Below are positions 1 to 6,771 of a stretch of 13,620 nucleotides of DNA, piece after piece. The DNA is taken from the NCBI GenBank assembly GCA_001723855.1, contig MCBC01000001.1, positions 1 to 13,620 of the forward strand, given 5' to 3'. The notes under the pieces are model-generated. The model was given only the letters and a program-made list of their open reading frames with translations. It searched no databases and was not told where the DNA came from. Both the position numbers and the translations under genes were made by a program. How positions within the stretch are numbered: the first letter of the stretch is position 1; each line of letters starts with the position of its first letter. This stretch comes from Candidatus Altarchaeales archaeon WOR_SM1_86-2 (GTDB taxonomy: Archaea; Altiarchaeota; Altiarchaeia; IMC4; MCBC01).

Positions 1-93
1 TAGACCTTTCGGGTCATCTTCGACTATTCCTCTGAACAAGCAATTGAGGAAGGTGGACTTACACCACCTGGCAAATGGCCATGCGAGGCACAC

Positions 94-184
94 CAGATAA
101 CGGATGCAGCATATACGACGTTTTGCGACAGCAAAATGTCCTGAAAGGCAAGGCGTAGCCGCAGCATATATGCCGTGTTATCGG
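94..184. repeat. Imperfect long palindrome, attC-like block
   Basis: The block is bounded by GATAAC (96-101) and its complement GTTATC (177-182). Inside it, GCAGCATATA occurs twice in direct orientation (106-115 and 161-170) within two related 18-base units, and a strong central hairpin sits at 117-140. The block lies just beyond the 3' end of the minus-strand toxin-antitoxin pair. Its size, imperfect symmetry and short complementary ends resemble integron attC sites. The ends do not match the classical RYYYAAC/GTTRRRY core sites, so the attC reading is an inference. The rest of 1-223 holds no convincing gene; a short AGGTGG...CCACCT inverted repeat lies at about 51-69. Confidence 0.45.
117..140. 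repeat. Hairpin with 10-bp stem, GACA loop
   Basis: GACGTTTTGC (117-126) pairs with GCAAAATGTC (131-140) around a 4-base loop. All ten positions pair, one of them as G-U in one strand's transcript. It is the most regular stem in the attC-like block. It could be the structured centre of a recombination site or a 3' transcript hairpin for the minus-strand genes. No T tract follows directly, so an intrinsic terminator is less likely. Confidence 0.55.
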
Positions 185-223
185 ATGTAATGCGACGGCA
201 GTCCCAAAATAATTATTATTTTA

Positions 224-409
224 TCATTTCCGGACAATCTTTCTACATCTTTGGTTTATATCCGCATATCTATATCCCCTCCCCTCTATAAACTCTTTGG
301 CTTCTTTTTGGATATTTTCTACCAATACATGGGGATCGTGCCCGCTTTTATCCCACATCCTTCTTCTAATCCTATGGATTTCCTCTATCATTGGGTCTTT
401 TTTATACAT
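224..409 (-). CDS. Small charged protein, probable antitoxin partner of VapC
   Basis: A protein of about 61 residues, rich in Arg, Lys and Glu, containing the segment DPMIEEIHRIRRRMW. Short proteins with a (D/N)P-(M/I)-(I/L)-EEI-(H/R)-(K/R)-IR opening are commonly found next to PIN-domain toxins of the type encoded just upstream, which suggests an antitoxin-like role; this family link is from memory. The start is the ATG at 409-407, because a near-perfect Shine-Dalgarno stands 6 bases before it. A GTG at 418 lies inside that ribosome-binding site and is unlikely to be used. The start overlaps the end of the toxin gene by 8 bases, so the two are co-transcribed and probably translationally coupled. 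No DNA-binding fold can be recognised. Confidence 0.65.
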   Translation of the reverse strand: MYKKDPMIEEIHRIRRRMWDKSGHDPHVLVENIQKEAKEFIEGRGYRYADINQRCRKIVRK

Positions 410-881
410 TTTCTTCACCTCCTTTTGTGATCTCTAATGGAGTTAATATATCAGGAACAAATAAGCCGGCAGAGGTGTTAAATAACCTAACGCTCTTGCG
501 TCTGTGTGCCTCGGCAAGATGTTTACAATTCCATGTAACTAAAAAATCAATTTTATAAAATGACGCAATAGCCACATGTAAGGCATCAGGTAATTGGTAC
601 GGGGGAATAATCCCTTGATTGACATGCCCTTTAGCTATTTCTTCTATCTCAGAAGAAAGTTTAAGTTCGCTAAATTCTTTCACTAATTCTAACAATTCAT
701 CTTTTCTTTTTGATTGTTCTGTCTCCATTATCTCTGCGATTACTACTTCCGATATGAAAACATCGTATTTAGGAAGTTCCTCTTTCCACCACTCCGTTGT
801 GTACTCGCGCCGCCATGCTACTCTCTCATCATAATAAGCACTGGGGACTGATGCGTCAAGATATATGGTTTCTTTCTCCAT
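402..881 (-). CDS. PIN-domain toxin, VapC family
   Basis: A 159-residue PIN-domain protein, expected to be a Mg2+-dependent ribonuclease toxin of a VapBC-like type II system. The opening strand reads IYLDASVPS, giving the first acidic residue D9. E50 in SEVVIAEI, D99 in LPDALHVAIAS and D112 in IDFLVTWN fit the remaining acidic positions of the active site, and N118 follows. Length is normal for the family. The start is ATG at 881-879; no Shine-Dalgarno precedes it, and an A/T-rich stretch lies 35-50 bases upstream. It overlaps the small downstream gene. The pair lies between two palindromic blocks (94-184 and 940-994), as a mobile cassette might. The RNA target cannot be told from sequence. 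Confidence 0.85.
   Translation of the reverse strand: MEKETIYLDASVPSAYYDERVAWRREYTTEWWKEELPKYDVFISEVVIAEIMETEQSKRKDELLELVKEFSELKLSSEIEEIAKGHVNQGIIPPYQLPDALHVAIASFYKIDFLVTWNCKHLAEAHRRKSVRLFNTSAGLFVPDILTPLEITKGGEENV
416..424 (-). promoter_or_regulatory. Strong Shine-Dalgarno deciding the start at 409
   Basis: On the minus strand AAGGAGGTG lies within the last codons of the toxin gene, 6 bases before ATG at 409. It overlaps the alternative GTG at 418, which rules against that start. No other intact gene in the window has a comparably clear site. Confidence 0.75.
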
Positions 882-916
882 TTGAAATTATTATCTGTTA
901 TTTATTTATTGGAGTT

Positions 917-933
917 TAATTATAAAAATATAG
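917..933 (-). promoter_or_regulatory. Possible TATA-like box for the toxin gene
   Basis: On the minus strand CTATATTTTTATAATT lies about 36-52 bases before the vapC start. It fits an archaeal TATA box with a short leader, but could also be read as part of a bacterial -10 region. Assigned by composition and position only. Confidence 0.3.
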
Positions 934-939
934 TTAACT

Positions 940-994
940 GCCGCAGCATTATTTCCGATAACTAGGGAATAAACGCAGTTATTGCGGTTATCCC
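940..994. repeat. Palindromic block beyond the integrase 3' end, possible recombination site
   Basis: It begins with GCCGCAGCAT, identical to 158-167 in the block near the left edge. It contains GATAAC (957-962) and GTTATC (987-992), the same bounding pair as that block but closer together. An imperfect inverted repeat runs from GGGAATAA (965-972) to TTATCCC (988-994). It lies between the 3' end of the broken tyrosine recombinase gene and the vapC promoter. An attI- or attC-like role is inferred from position and from the shared motifs. The remainder of 882-1045 shows nothing else. Confidence 0.45.
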
Positions 995-1045
995 ACCTTT
1001 AGATAAAATTGACTTAAATGGATTATCAGATCCATAAATATAAAT

Positions 1046-2173
1046 TCATAACTTTAAGTTGTCTAATGGACTTTTTATTTTCCTTAAGTTTTTATTGCTC
1101 ACATGAGTGTATATCTCTGTTGTCTTTGAACTTTTATGACCCAACAACTCTTGAATGTATCTTAAATCAACGCCGCTTTCAAGTAAGTGGGTTGCAAAAC
1201 TGTGCCGCAGGCAGTGAACAGAAACGTCTTTCTTGATGTCTGCTTTTTCCTTTGCCTGCTTAAAAATTGTTTGGACAGTCCTTGTGGATATATGCCTCTC
1301 TGATTTTGATCCCGGAAACAACCATTTTTGCAGTTTGTACATTCCAAAATATTGTTTAAGAATCGCCAGAGCAACATCTGAAAGTATTGTATAGCGGTCT
1401 TTTCTGCCTTTCGCACCTTTCACATGAATTAACTTTCTCTCATTATCAATATCATCTACCTTTAATTTTACAATCTTAGATTCTCATTATTCCAAAATTC
1501 TTTGAATTTTTAGAACGCTGACTCTCAAGCCAGCGGAATAGATGAGCATTAGAATTGCTTTATGTTTGACATTCTCCAGAGACTCAAATATCCGCATCAC
1601 ATCTTTGCAACTTAAGACAACAGGAAGTTTCCTCTCTTTTCTTGGTCTGGGAAGACCATCCACAGTTCTCGGCACACCTAACACACGATCATACAGGAAT
1701 TTTATGGCACTTACCGCCTGATTGTGATATGACCTTGAGACCTTTTCTTTGTCAATCAAATGCAAAATATAATCTTTGATATGTTCTTCGTCAAGGTCTT
1801 TCGGGTCTTTTGTAAAATAACGGGTGTATCGTCCAATATGATGCAGATATGCTTTTCTGGTCTTCTGGCTGTAGCCCCTTAGATTAAGTTCTTTCTTTAC
1901 TGCTTCCATGATATGAGTATGATTCGGCGTTGGTTTATCTGCCTTTTGATCAACAGAAACCTGTAAGGCAGGATCCAATCGGATATTCTCACCAGAAAAT
2001 GCAGATAAAATCTTTTTTAGAGTGTCTCCTGAATAAGGAAAACTCCGGTATTTCTCTTCAGGATGCCATTTATAGCCCTCAATGGTTTTGATCTTTGCAA
2101 TGCGATCTTTGTTGTACGGAAAACTAACCCTTATCCTGTTTGATGTTCCTTTATTGATCTTTATTTCATATAT
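1046..2173 (-). pseudogene. Broken tyrosine recombinase, XerC/IntI-like
   Basis: When translated through, this gives a protein of roughly 375 residues. The first ~75 residues (about 2173 to 1950) form an N-terminal extension containing IRVSFPYN, KIKTIEGYKWHPEEKYRSFP and LDPALQ. A core-binding domain follows (SQKTRKAYLHHIGRY), then the catalytic domain with SAGLRVS, HCLRHSFATHLLESGVDLRYIQELLGH and the tyrosine segment TTEIYTH, ending SPLDNL. The SPLD ending is typical of IntI-related enzymes, but the IntI-specific insertion ahead of HCLRH is not seen. Two adjacent in-frame stops (1484-1489) interrupt the gene just after LRVS, inside a segment absent from relatives; the catalytic half continues in the same frame. 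No ATG is in frame at the 5' end: the frame is open to a stop at about 2197, and an ATG at 2169 is out of frame. The ORF can only begin at an internal TTG (1978) or ATG (1909). It runs divergently from the Hsp70 operon. Confidence 0.85.
1477..1515 (-). other. 39-bp in-frame insertion with tandem stops inside the integrase
   Basis: XerC/IntI relatives read LRVSE-(I/V)-V-K-L-K at this point. Here LRVS is followed by about 13 extra codons, including TAA TGA, before IVKLKVDDIDNERKL resumes in the same frame. The extra stretch is a multiple of three, and its core is a near-palindrome (TTCCAAAATTC, 1490-1500, against GAATTTTTAGAA, 1504-1515, with TTT between). Exact borders are uncertain by a few bases. 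Confidence 0.6.
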
Positions 2174-2175
2174 GA

Positions 2176-2222
2176 TTTTTTTTATTTTTATAGATTAAAA
2201 AAATACTTTATAGATACAAAAA
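2176..2222 (+). promoter_or_regulatory. Likely archaeal promoter of the Hsp70 operon
   Basis: A T-rich stretch ends in TTTTTATAG (2185-2193), centred about 34 bases before the Hsp70 ATG, with a second TATA-like element CTTTATAGATA at 2207-2217. There is no Shine-Dalgarno before ATG 2223, consistent with a leaderless or short-leader archaeal transcript. The region overlaps the decayed 5' end of the divergent integrase gene. Confidence 0.45.
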
Positions 2223-3944
2223 ATGGGAAACATAATAGGCGTTGATTTGGGAACAACGAATTCTGCGATGGCGTTTGTGGAGTTTGATGAGGCATTAATA
2301 ATTGAAAATGCCGATGGGGAGAGAACAACCCCCTCTGTTGTTTATTTTAAAAAGGACGATGAGGTGATTGTGGGTAAGACAGCCAGGCAGAATATCATCG
2401 CAAACGCGGATCGCACCATAAGATCGATAAAAAGACAGATGGGAACGGATTATAGGGTGGATATAGATGACGAAAGTTACCCCCCTGAGTATATATCAGC
2501 GCATATATTAAAAAAATTGGTAAGGGATGCGGAAGAGTTCACCGGCAGAAGGTTTGAGGATGCTGTGATAAGCGTGCCCGCGTATTTTACCGATGCCCAG
2601 AGACAATCCACAAAAGATGCAGGGGAAATCGCGGGATTAAATGTCAAAAGAATAATCAATGAGCCAACTGCTGCCGCTTTAGCTTACGGATTTACCGAAG
2701 AGGATGAAAAAACCATACTTGTTTATGATTTTGGGGGAGGAACATTTGATGTCTCGATTCTGACAATAGGGGGCGGATTCTTTGATGTGGACGCTACCTC
2801 CGGGGATAATCACCTGGGGGGGGACGATATTGATGAACTGATTGAGGATATGGTTATTGAGGATATAAAAAAGAAACATGGAGTAAACATTAAAAAGGAT
2901 CTAACCCTTTACCAGACATTAAAAGAAAAAGCAGAGAGGGCAAAAATAGAACTTTCGGATAAGAAAAGCACAAAGATTAATTTACCCCACGTTGGTAAAG
3001 GGGCTCCATATTCATTAGAACTTACCCGTGAAAAATTTAATGATCTGATCACTCCATTGGTTGAGAGAACCCTTAAACCCATGAAGCAGGCATTAGAGGA
3101 TGCTGGAATTGAAAAGGAGGAGGTGGATGATATACTCTTGGTTGGCGGCACCACAAGGATCCCATTAGTAAGAGAATTTGTTAGAGATTTCTTTGGAAAA
3201 GAGACAAATATAGAGGTGAATCCTGATGAGGTGGTGGCGCTTGGAGCTGCATTTGCGGGAATGGAGCATGTAGAGGAAAAGGAGGACAGAGAGCATATAA
3301 GAACGCCAATAGAAATCTCTGATGTCGTCTCACGATCCTTTGGGACTCTAACTGCCATGGGATATATCGTAACAATGATAGAAAAGAACACAAAGATACC
3401 GATCAAAAAAACAGATGAATTCACCAATCCGATGCCATTCATGGATGAGATTCGTGTGAGTGGATATCAGGGAGAGAGTATGTTTCCGGATGATGATGAT
3501 GCAGATCTGCTCGGAGAATTCTGGATTGATCTCGAACCCAAGCCCGCGGGAGAGAATAAAATTGAGGTAACATTTGAAATAGGAGAGGGGTTTGGGATAC
3601 TGCATGTCACCGCAAAAGATCTTGATTCGGGAAGTGAAAGAAAGGTTAAAATGATCGCAGAAGGGAGGTTATCAAAGAAGGAGAAGAATAAGTGGATGGA
3701 AAAAATGTCCAGGATCCACAGCATTGAGGTTGTGATTGAAAACCCGGAGACAAAAGATGCCCTGACCCTTTACTTAAACCCGAATTCAACCATATCGTAT
3801 GTCAAAGAGGAGTTAAAACAAGCAGGTATGCTGCCAAAAAATACGGGTCTTTTTTATGAAGGGAATGAATTGGATAGCAAAGTCAGGATCTCCGGTGCAA
3901 AAATTGAGGACGGGGATAAGTTGGAGTTAAAAAAGATTAAATAA
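2223..3944 (+). CDS. Hsp70 (DnaK-like) lacking the lid, fused to a ubiquitin-like domain
   Basis: A 573-residue Hsp70 chaperone ATPase. The nucleotide-binding domain (1 to ~350) has all hallmark motifs: IGVDLGTTNSAMA (5-17), EPTAAALAYG (147-156), VYDFGGGTFDVSIL (167-180) and LLVGGTTRIPLV (305-316). The beta substrate-binding domain follows (about 360-482; KNTKIPIKKTDEF, KIEVTFEIGEGFGILHVTAKD). The interdomain linker is altered (PIEISDVVSRSFG in place of the usual VLLLDVTPLSLG type). The helical lid of normal DnaK (>100 residues) is absent. After a short basic helix, residues ~500-573 read as a ubiquitin-like beta-grasp fold: LTLYLNPNSTISYVKEELKQ matches the beta2-alpha1 region of ubiquitin, GLFYEGNELD matches its LIFAGKQLED, and IEDGDKLELKKI the last strand. 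There is no C-terminal Gly-Gly, so it is probably a binding module rather than a conjugated tag. It is first in an operon that ends in grpE. ATG 2223 gives the standard N-terminus. Confidence 0.95.
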   Translation: MGNIIGVDLGTTNSAMAFVEFDEALIIENADGERTTPSVVYFKKDDEVIVGKTARQNIIANADRTIRSIKRQMGTDYRVDIDDESYPPEYISAHILKKLVRDAEEFTGRRFEDAVISVPAYFTDAQRQSTKDAGEIAGLNVKRIINEPTAAALAYGFTEEDEKTILVYDFGGGTFDVSILTIGGGFFDVDATSGDNHLGGDDIDELIEDMVIEDIKKKHGVNIKKDLTLYQTLKEKAERAKIELSDKKSTKINLPHVGKGAPYSLELTREKFNDLITPLVERTLKPMKQALEDAGIEKEEVDDILLVGGTTRIPLVREFVRDFFGKETNIEVNPDEVVALGAAFAGMEHVEEKEDREHIRTPIEISDVVSRSFGTLTAMGYIVTMIEKNTKIPIKKTDEFTNPMPFMDEIRVSGYQGESMFPDDDDADLLGEFWIDLEPKPAGENKIEVTFEIGEGFGILHVTAKDLDSGSERKVKMIAEGRLSKKEKNKWMEKMSRIHSIEVVIENPETKDALTLYLNPNSTISYVKEELKQAGMLPKNTGLFYEGNELDSKVRISGAKIEDGDKLELKKIK

Positions 3945-3965
3945 TAAACTTTTAAAAAAAGTTTA
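3945..3965. repeat. A/T hairpin between Hsp70 and the next gene
   Basis: TAAACTTTT and AAAAGTTTA form a 9-bp stem around a 3-base AAA loop, directly after the Hsp70 stop and 9 bases before the next ATG. It might attenuate or process the transcript so that Hsp70 is made in excess, or be chance in A/T-rich DNA. Confidence 0.35.
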
Positions 3966-3974
3966 ATCAAAAAA

Positions 3975-4268
3975 ATGAGCGAAATGGAATTCAAAATAGG
4001 CGGGATCATATTGATTTCAATTCTTTTATTCATTGCAGCATCAGCAATTTTTGGATTCTTTATAGGCAGTGCGATCGCCAAATATCTTGAACTTGGAGGT
4101 TTGATTAAGTACATGTGTATTATATGTGGTTCAATTGTCGCATTTGGTTTCGGTGTGGTGGTTGTAGCATATATTATGGCACCATTCGTGCTTAGTAAGG
4201 AACCTGATGAATATACGAAAAAACCCACTGGGTCTTTGAAATCAAAAATGTCAAGAAGGGAAAGGTAA
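3975..4268 (+). CDS. Small two-helix membrane protein, unknown family
   Basis: A 97-residue protein with two strongly hydrophobic stretches (about 8-34 and 46-73) joined by a short linker, then a charged tail with a basic end (KSKMSRRER). This predicts a membrane hairpin; by the positive-inside rule the basic tail is cytoplasmic. It has GxxxG-like spacing (GFFIGSAIA) and two Cys residues in the second helix (48 and 51), but no family is recognised. It lies 30 bases after Hsp70 and 9 bases before the next gene remnant, so it is part of the operon and may link the chaperone to the membrane. No Shine-Dalgarno is visible; the start could also be Met4 (3984). Confidence 0.7.
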   Translation: MSEMEFKIGGIILISILLFIAASAIFGFFIGSAIAKYLELGGLIKYMCIICGSIVAFGFGVVVVAYIMAPFVLSKEPDEYTKKPTGSLKSKMSRRER

Positions 4269-4277
4269 AACGATAAA

Positions 4278-4599
4278 ATGAAAAAAATTGCAGACCCGAC
4301 CATATCGCAGGTTCTGGCAATGTTTTTGCTTGAGCGGAGTAAGCGTTTAAAGCCTGCAACTCTGCGTAATTACATAAAGGTAATCAGATTAAGAGATCAC
4401 TGATCATTTTTCAATCGCGGAGGTTAAAGAAGGGGGAGTCATGCTATCAGCATTTTTAGGTCGCTGTAAATTTGGACCCATCAAACTCCCGCGCAAGATT
4501 ATTGATGCATGGGAGTGCGGTTGGAACGCATCACTTCAATTAGGTAAAACAAAGGATGGTTGGCATATCACCGGTGTTGGAAATGTTTATCCATTATGA
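4278..4599 (+). pseudogene. Internally deleted copy of the gene at 8594-9277
   Basis: The first 41 codons match the N-terminus of the downstream paralogue (ISQVLAMFLLERSKRLKPATLRNY here; ISQVLEKFLDEQGKRLKPATMRKY there) and stop at TGA 4401-4403. A second stretch from 4402 in another frame matches its last ~65 residues (DHFSIAEVKEGGVMLS..., ending DGWHITGVGNVYPL against DGWHIISAGNVYPL). About 370 bp, or 120 codons, are missing. The junction is a GATCA direct repeat (4395-4399 and 4402-4406), suggesting microhomology-mediated deletion. An 18-base exact match (4300-4317 against 8613-8630) points to a fairly recent duplication. The final TGA overlaps the ATG at 4596, a vestige of operon coupling. 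Confidence 0.85.
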
Positions 4600-6197
4600 A
4601 ATTTAAAATGCAACCAATAGAATTTTTTTCAAACATACAAAAAATAGATGCAGAAAGGAAAAAAGAAGGCATAATTAAGGTAGAGCGCGGTGAGGGGGAT
4701 ATCTCACTGGATGATTATTATTATATGTGTTATGATGGAGATACGGAAAAACATTATCCCTGTGTTGTATGTCATGATGTTTTTAAAGTTGATAAGCCGA
4801 TCAGAATAGTAAAGGATAAAAAAGGCGACTATCATGCTCTATTAAATACTCGTAGCGGGAAGTATATTCACTGTTCTTATGCACAGGAAAGTTCTGATGA
4901 ATATAATATGTTCACATTTGTATCTCCTGCAGGTATTCCATGTCGCGGGTATCACAACAACCCGTCTGGGTTTACAAAAAAGGAGTTTATTGAATATGTG
5001 GAAAAATTAAATTCAAGAAAAAAGATCACATCCGATGAATTAAATGATGTTTTTTTAAATGCATGTGTGCTTGATTTTAATGTAGAATTTGCAGATAACA
5101 AAATTAAACTTCCAAAGAAAAAAATAAAAGATCATGAGGTGATACTCGGAAAGGATTTGAATGAAACAAAAATCTCTTCAATTATCAGGAGGTTATCCGC
5201 ATCTGCGAAAATTTTTATTAAATTCGCACTCAATGAAAGGCATCCCAATATAGAATTCCTCTGGGCCAAAGTACGCGATAGATACAGGGGATACATGGTG
5301 AACCCATCGAGTAAAGAACTTGGACGGGTGGGTTTATGCTATGATTGGCACATTCCGGTGGAGGTAAAATCAATTATGAGAAAATATTCAGACGCGTTTG
5401 AAGGATTTGAAGGATGTGATGGTCTTTTTTATTTGCGGTACGGAAATGAGTTAAGTAAGCGAAAGGTAATTGAGTATGCGTCTTTAACCAATCCCGGAGA
5501 AAACACAGGAGAAGCTCTTGAACACGACATAAAATCGTATTTAAATTATATCGTAGGACATACCATAAGAACATCATGGCGTTATAATACAATGCCAATC
5601 TCCCACATAAGGAAAATAAATGATTCATTTAAGATAAAGGAGGATCTGGCAGGAATAAAAACCGAAGATAAAACAAGAAGGTTCTTCTTTATAGATTATT
5701 TCTCCCGGAAGTTAGGACTTGTAGATGATTTTAATGATAAATTAACGGTAAAAAACCAGGATTTTGCTGCAGATGATTTCTTTGATGCATGGCTCAATGA
5801 TATGGTCTACAACGAATTATTCTTTATACCTGAAATTTACATAGAGGAAAACTTTGGTTACAGGGATAAGGATAAAAAAGCAGACCCATTTATGTTTCTT
5901 TCAAAAAGACGAAAATCTGTCATTGATGTTGTTAATGAATTAAATCATAAATGGATTTCTGTTGAAGAATTTTTTAAAAAATTATGCAAAAATAAGGGAT
6001 TTTTCATAAGAGAGGAAATGGGCTGGGAGGTTTATGATCTTGAGGAAAAGAAATGGCTGATAGATAAATACGAATGGGATAAGGTTGAAGGAAAATATGC
6101 ATTAATTGTACTTGAAATTATGAATTATTTCGGATTGGTTTTATCTGAATATAAAAATAATAATTTGAATATAAAAAAGAATAAAAACAAAATTTAA
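4596..6197 (+). CDS. Large protein of unknown family
   Basis: A 533-residue protein that I do not recognise. The N-terminal third is rich in aromatic residues and contains a cysteine/histidine cluster: CVVCH (56-60) preceded by a Cys and followed by Cys and His residues up to about 135, a possible metal-binding fold. The middle and C-terminal parts are mixed charged and aromatic, with no signal peptide or membrane segment. The C-terminus is a low-complexity Lys/Asn tail (NNNLNIKKNKNKI). There is no HPD motif, so it is not a J-protein. The frame is open upstream to 4560, but that stretch is the paralogue remnant. ATG 4596 overlaps the remnant's stop (ATGA); ATG 4608, 8 bases past that stop and preceded by AAA as in neighbouring genes, is equally possible. 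One base separates it from the next gene. Confidence 0.75.
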   Translation: MKFKMQPIEFFSNIQKIDAERKKEGIIKVERGEGDISLDDYYYMCYDGDTEKHYPCVVCHDVFKVDKPIRIVKDKKGDYHALLNTRSGKYIHCSYAQESSDEYNMFTFVSPAGIPCRGYHNNPSGFTKKEFIEYVEKLNSRKKITSDELNDVFLNACVLDFNVEFADNKIKLPKKKIKDHEVILGKDLNETKISSIIRRLSASAKIFIKFALNERHPNIEFLWAKVRDRYRGYMVNPSSKELGRVGLCYDWHIPVEVKSIMRKYSDAFEGFEGCDGLFYLRYGNELSKRKVIEYASLTNPGENTGEALEHDIKSYLNYIVGHTIRTSWRYNTMPISHIRKINDSFKIKEDLAGIKTEDKTRRFFFIDYFSRKLGLVDDFNDKLTVKNQDFAADDFFDAWLNDMVYNELFFIPEIYIEENFGYRDKDKKADPFMFLSKRRKSVIDVVNELNHKWISVEEFFKKLCKNKGFFIREEMGWEVYDLEEKKWLIDKYEWDKVEGKYALIVLEIMNYFGLVLSEYKNNNLNIKKNKNKI

Positions 6198-6198
6198 A

Positions 6199-6771
6199 AT
6201 GGCAAAAGTATACCAATTTAAGGCAGCATTAAAACACAGGAAAGGTCTCTGGCGCCGCATTGAAATCGGGGACGATCAGACGCTTGGCGATCTGGATGAT
6301 ATGATGCGTGAAGCATTCAAGCACGACACTTTTGATCATCTCAGCGAGTTTTACCGGGATCATGCATGTAGATCCGGTTTCGGTGAAATATACCCTGATG
6401 GGGGCGGTCAAGGTTCTGATATTAAAATTGGAAGTATTGGCACATATATAGGTGCTAAAATGGGGTATGTATATGACTTTGGAGATTACATCCAGCATGT
6501 ACTCACACTTGAAGAGATAAAGGATTCGGAAAAAGGTGTTAAGTACCCCCCCATTACAGATAAAAGCAGAATAAGAAAGCGTTACTGTGATCCATGTAAG
6601 GATAAAGGGAAAAAATCTGTTGCTGCTTATGTTTGTATAGATTGCTCAGATGATGAAGAAAGAACGGTTAATATATGTGAAGAATGCGCGGAGGGGAACA
6701 TGAAGACCACTGGATTGATGAAATACTCTATTAACTTAATCAATGTCTATGGATACTATGAAAATGGATGA
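6199..6771 (+). CDS. pRiA4b ORF-3-like protein with C-terminal six-cysteine module
   Basis: A 190-residue protein. Residues 1-~107 match the plasmid pRiA4b ORF-3 family: a beta-strand opening YQFKAALKHRKGLWRRIEI, the TLGDLDDMMREAF helix and the signature MGYVYDFGDYIQHVLTLEEI (88-107). The biochemical function of this family is not established. From about residue 130 there are three CxxC pairs (C130/C133, C146/C149, C160/C163), which probably bind zinc; the rest of the module has no family I can name. The start ATG follows the preceding stop by one base without a Shine-Dalgarno, and the gene overlaps the next by ATGA, so it is firmly within the operon. It could serve as a substrate or adaptor binder for the chaperone, but only context suggests this. 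Confidence 0.85.
   Translation: MAKVYQFKAALKHRKGLWRRIEIGDDQTLGDLDDMMREAFKHDTFDHLSEFYRDHACRSGFGEIYPDGGGQGSDIKIGSIGTYIGAKMGYVYDFGDYIQHVLTLEEIKDSEKGVKYPPITDKSRIRKRYCDPCKDKGKKSVAAYVCIDCSDDEERTVNICEECAEGNMKTTGLMKYSINLINVYGYYENG

Noticed and set aside
4..144. Plus-strand reading frame starting VIFDYSSEQAIEEGGL, faintly like the N-terminus of a DUF6573-type protein
   Set aside because: A stop precedes it at position 1, there is no start codon, and most of the frame runs through the palindromic block. Too short and weak to call even as a gene fragment.
2816..2823. Run of eight G within the Hsp70 gene as a phase-variable tract
   Set aside because: The frame reads correctly through conserved residues (HLGGDD), and such a run is expected from Gly-Gly codons. 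One sequence gives no evidence of slippage.
2909..3442. 177-codon minus-strand ORF opposite Hsp70
   Set aside because: Ser/Phe/Ile-rich antisense of a strongly conserved Hsp70 coding region; no independent start signal or family motif.
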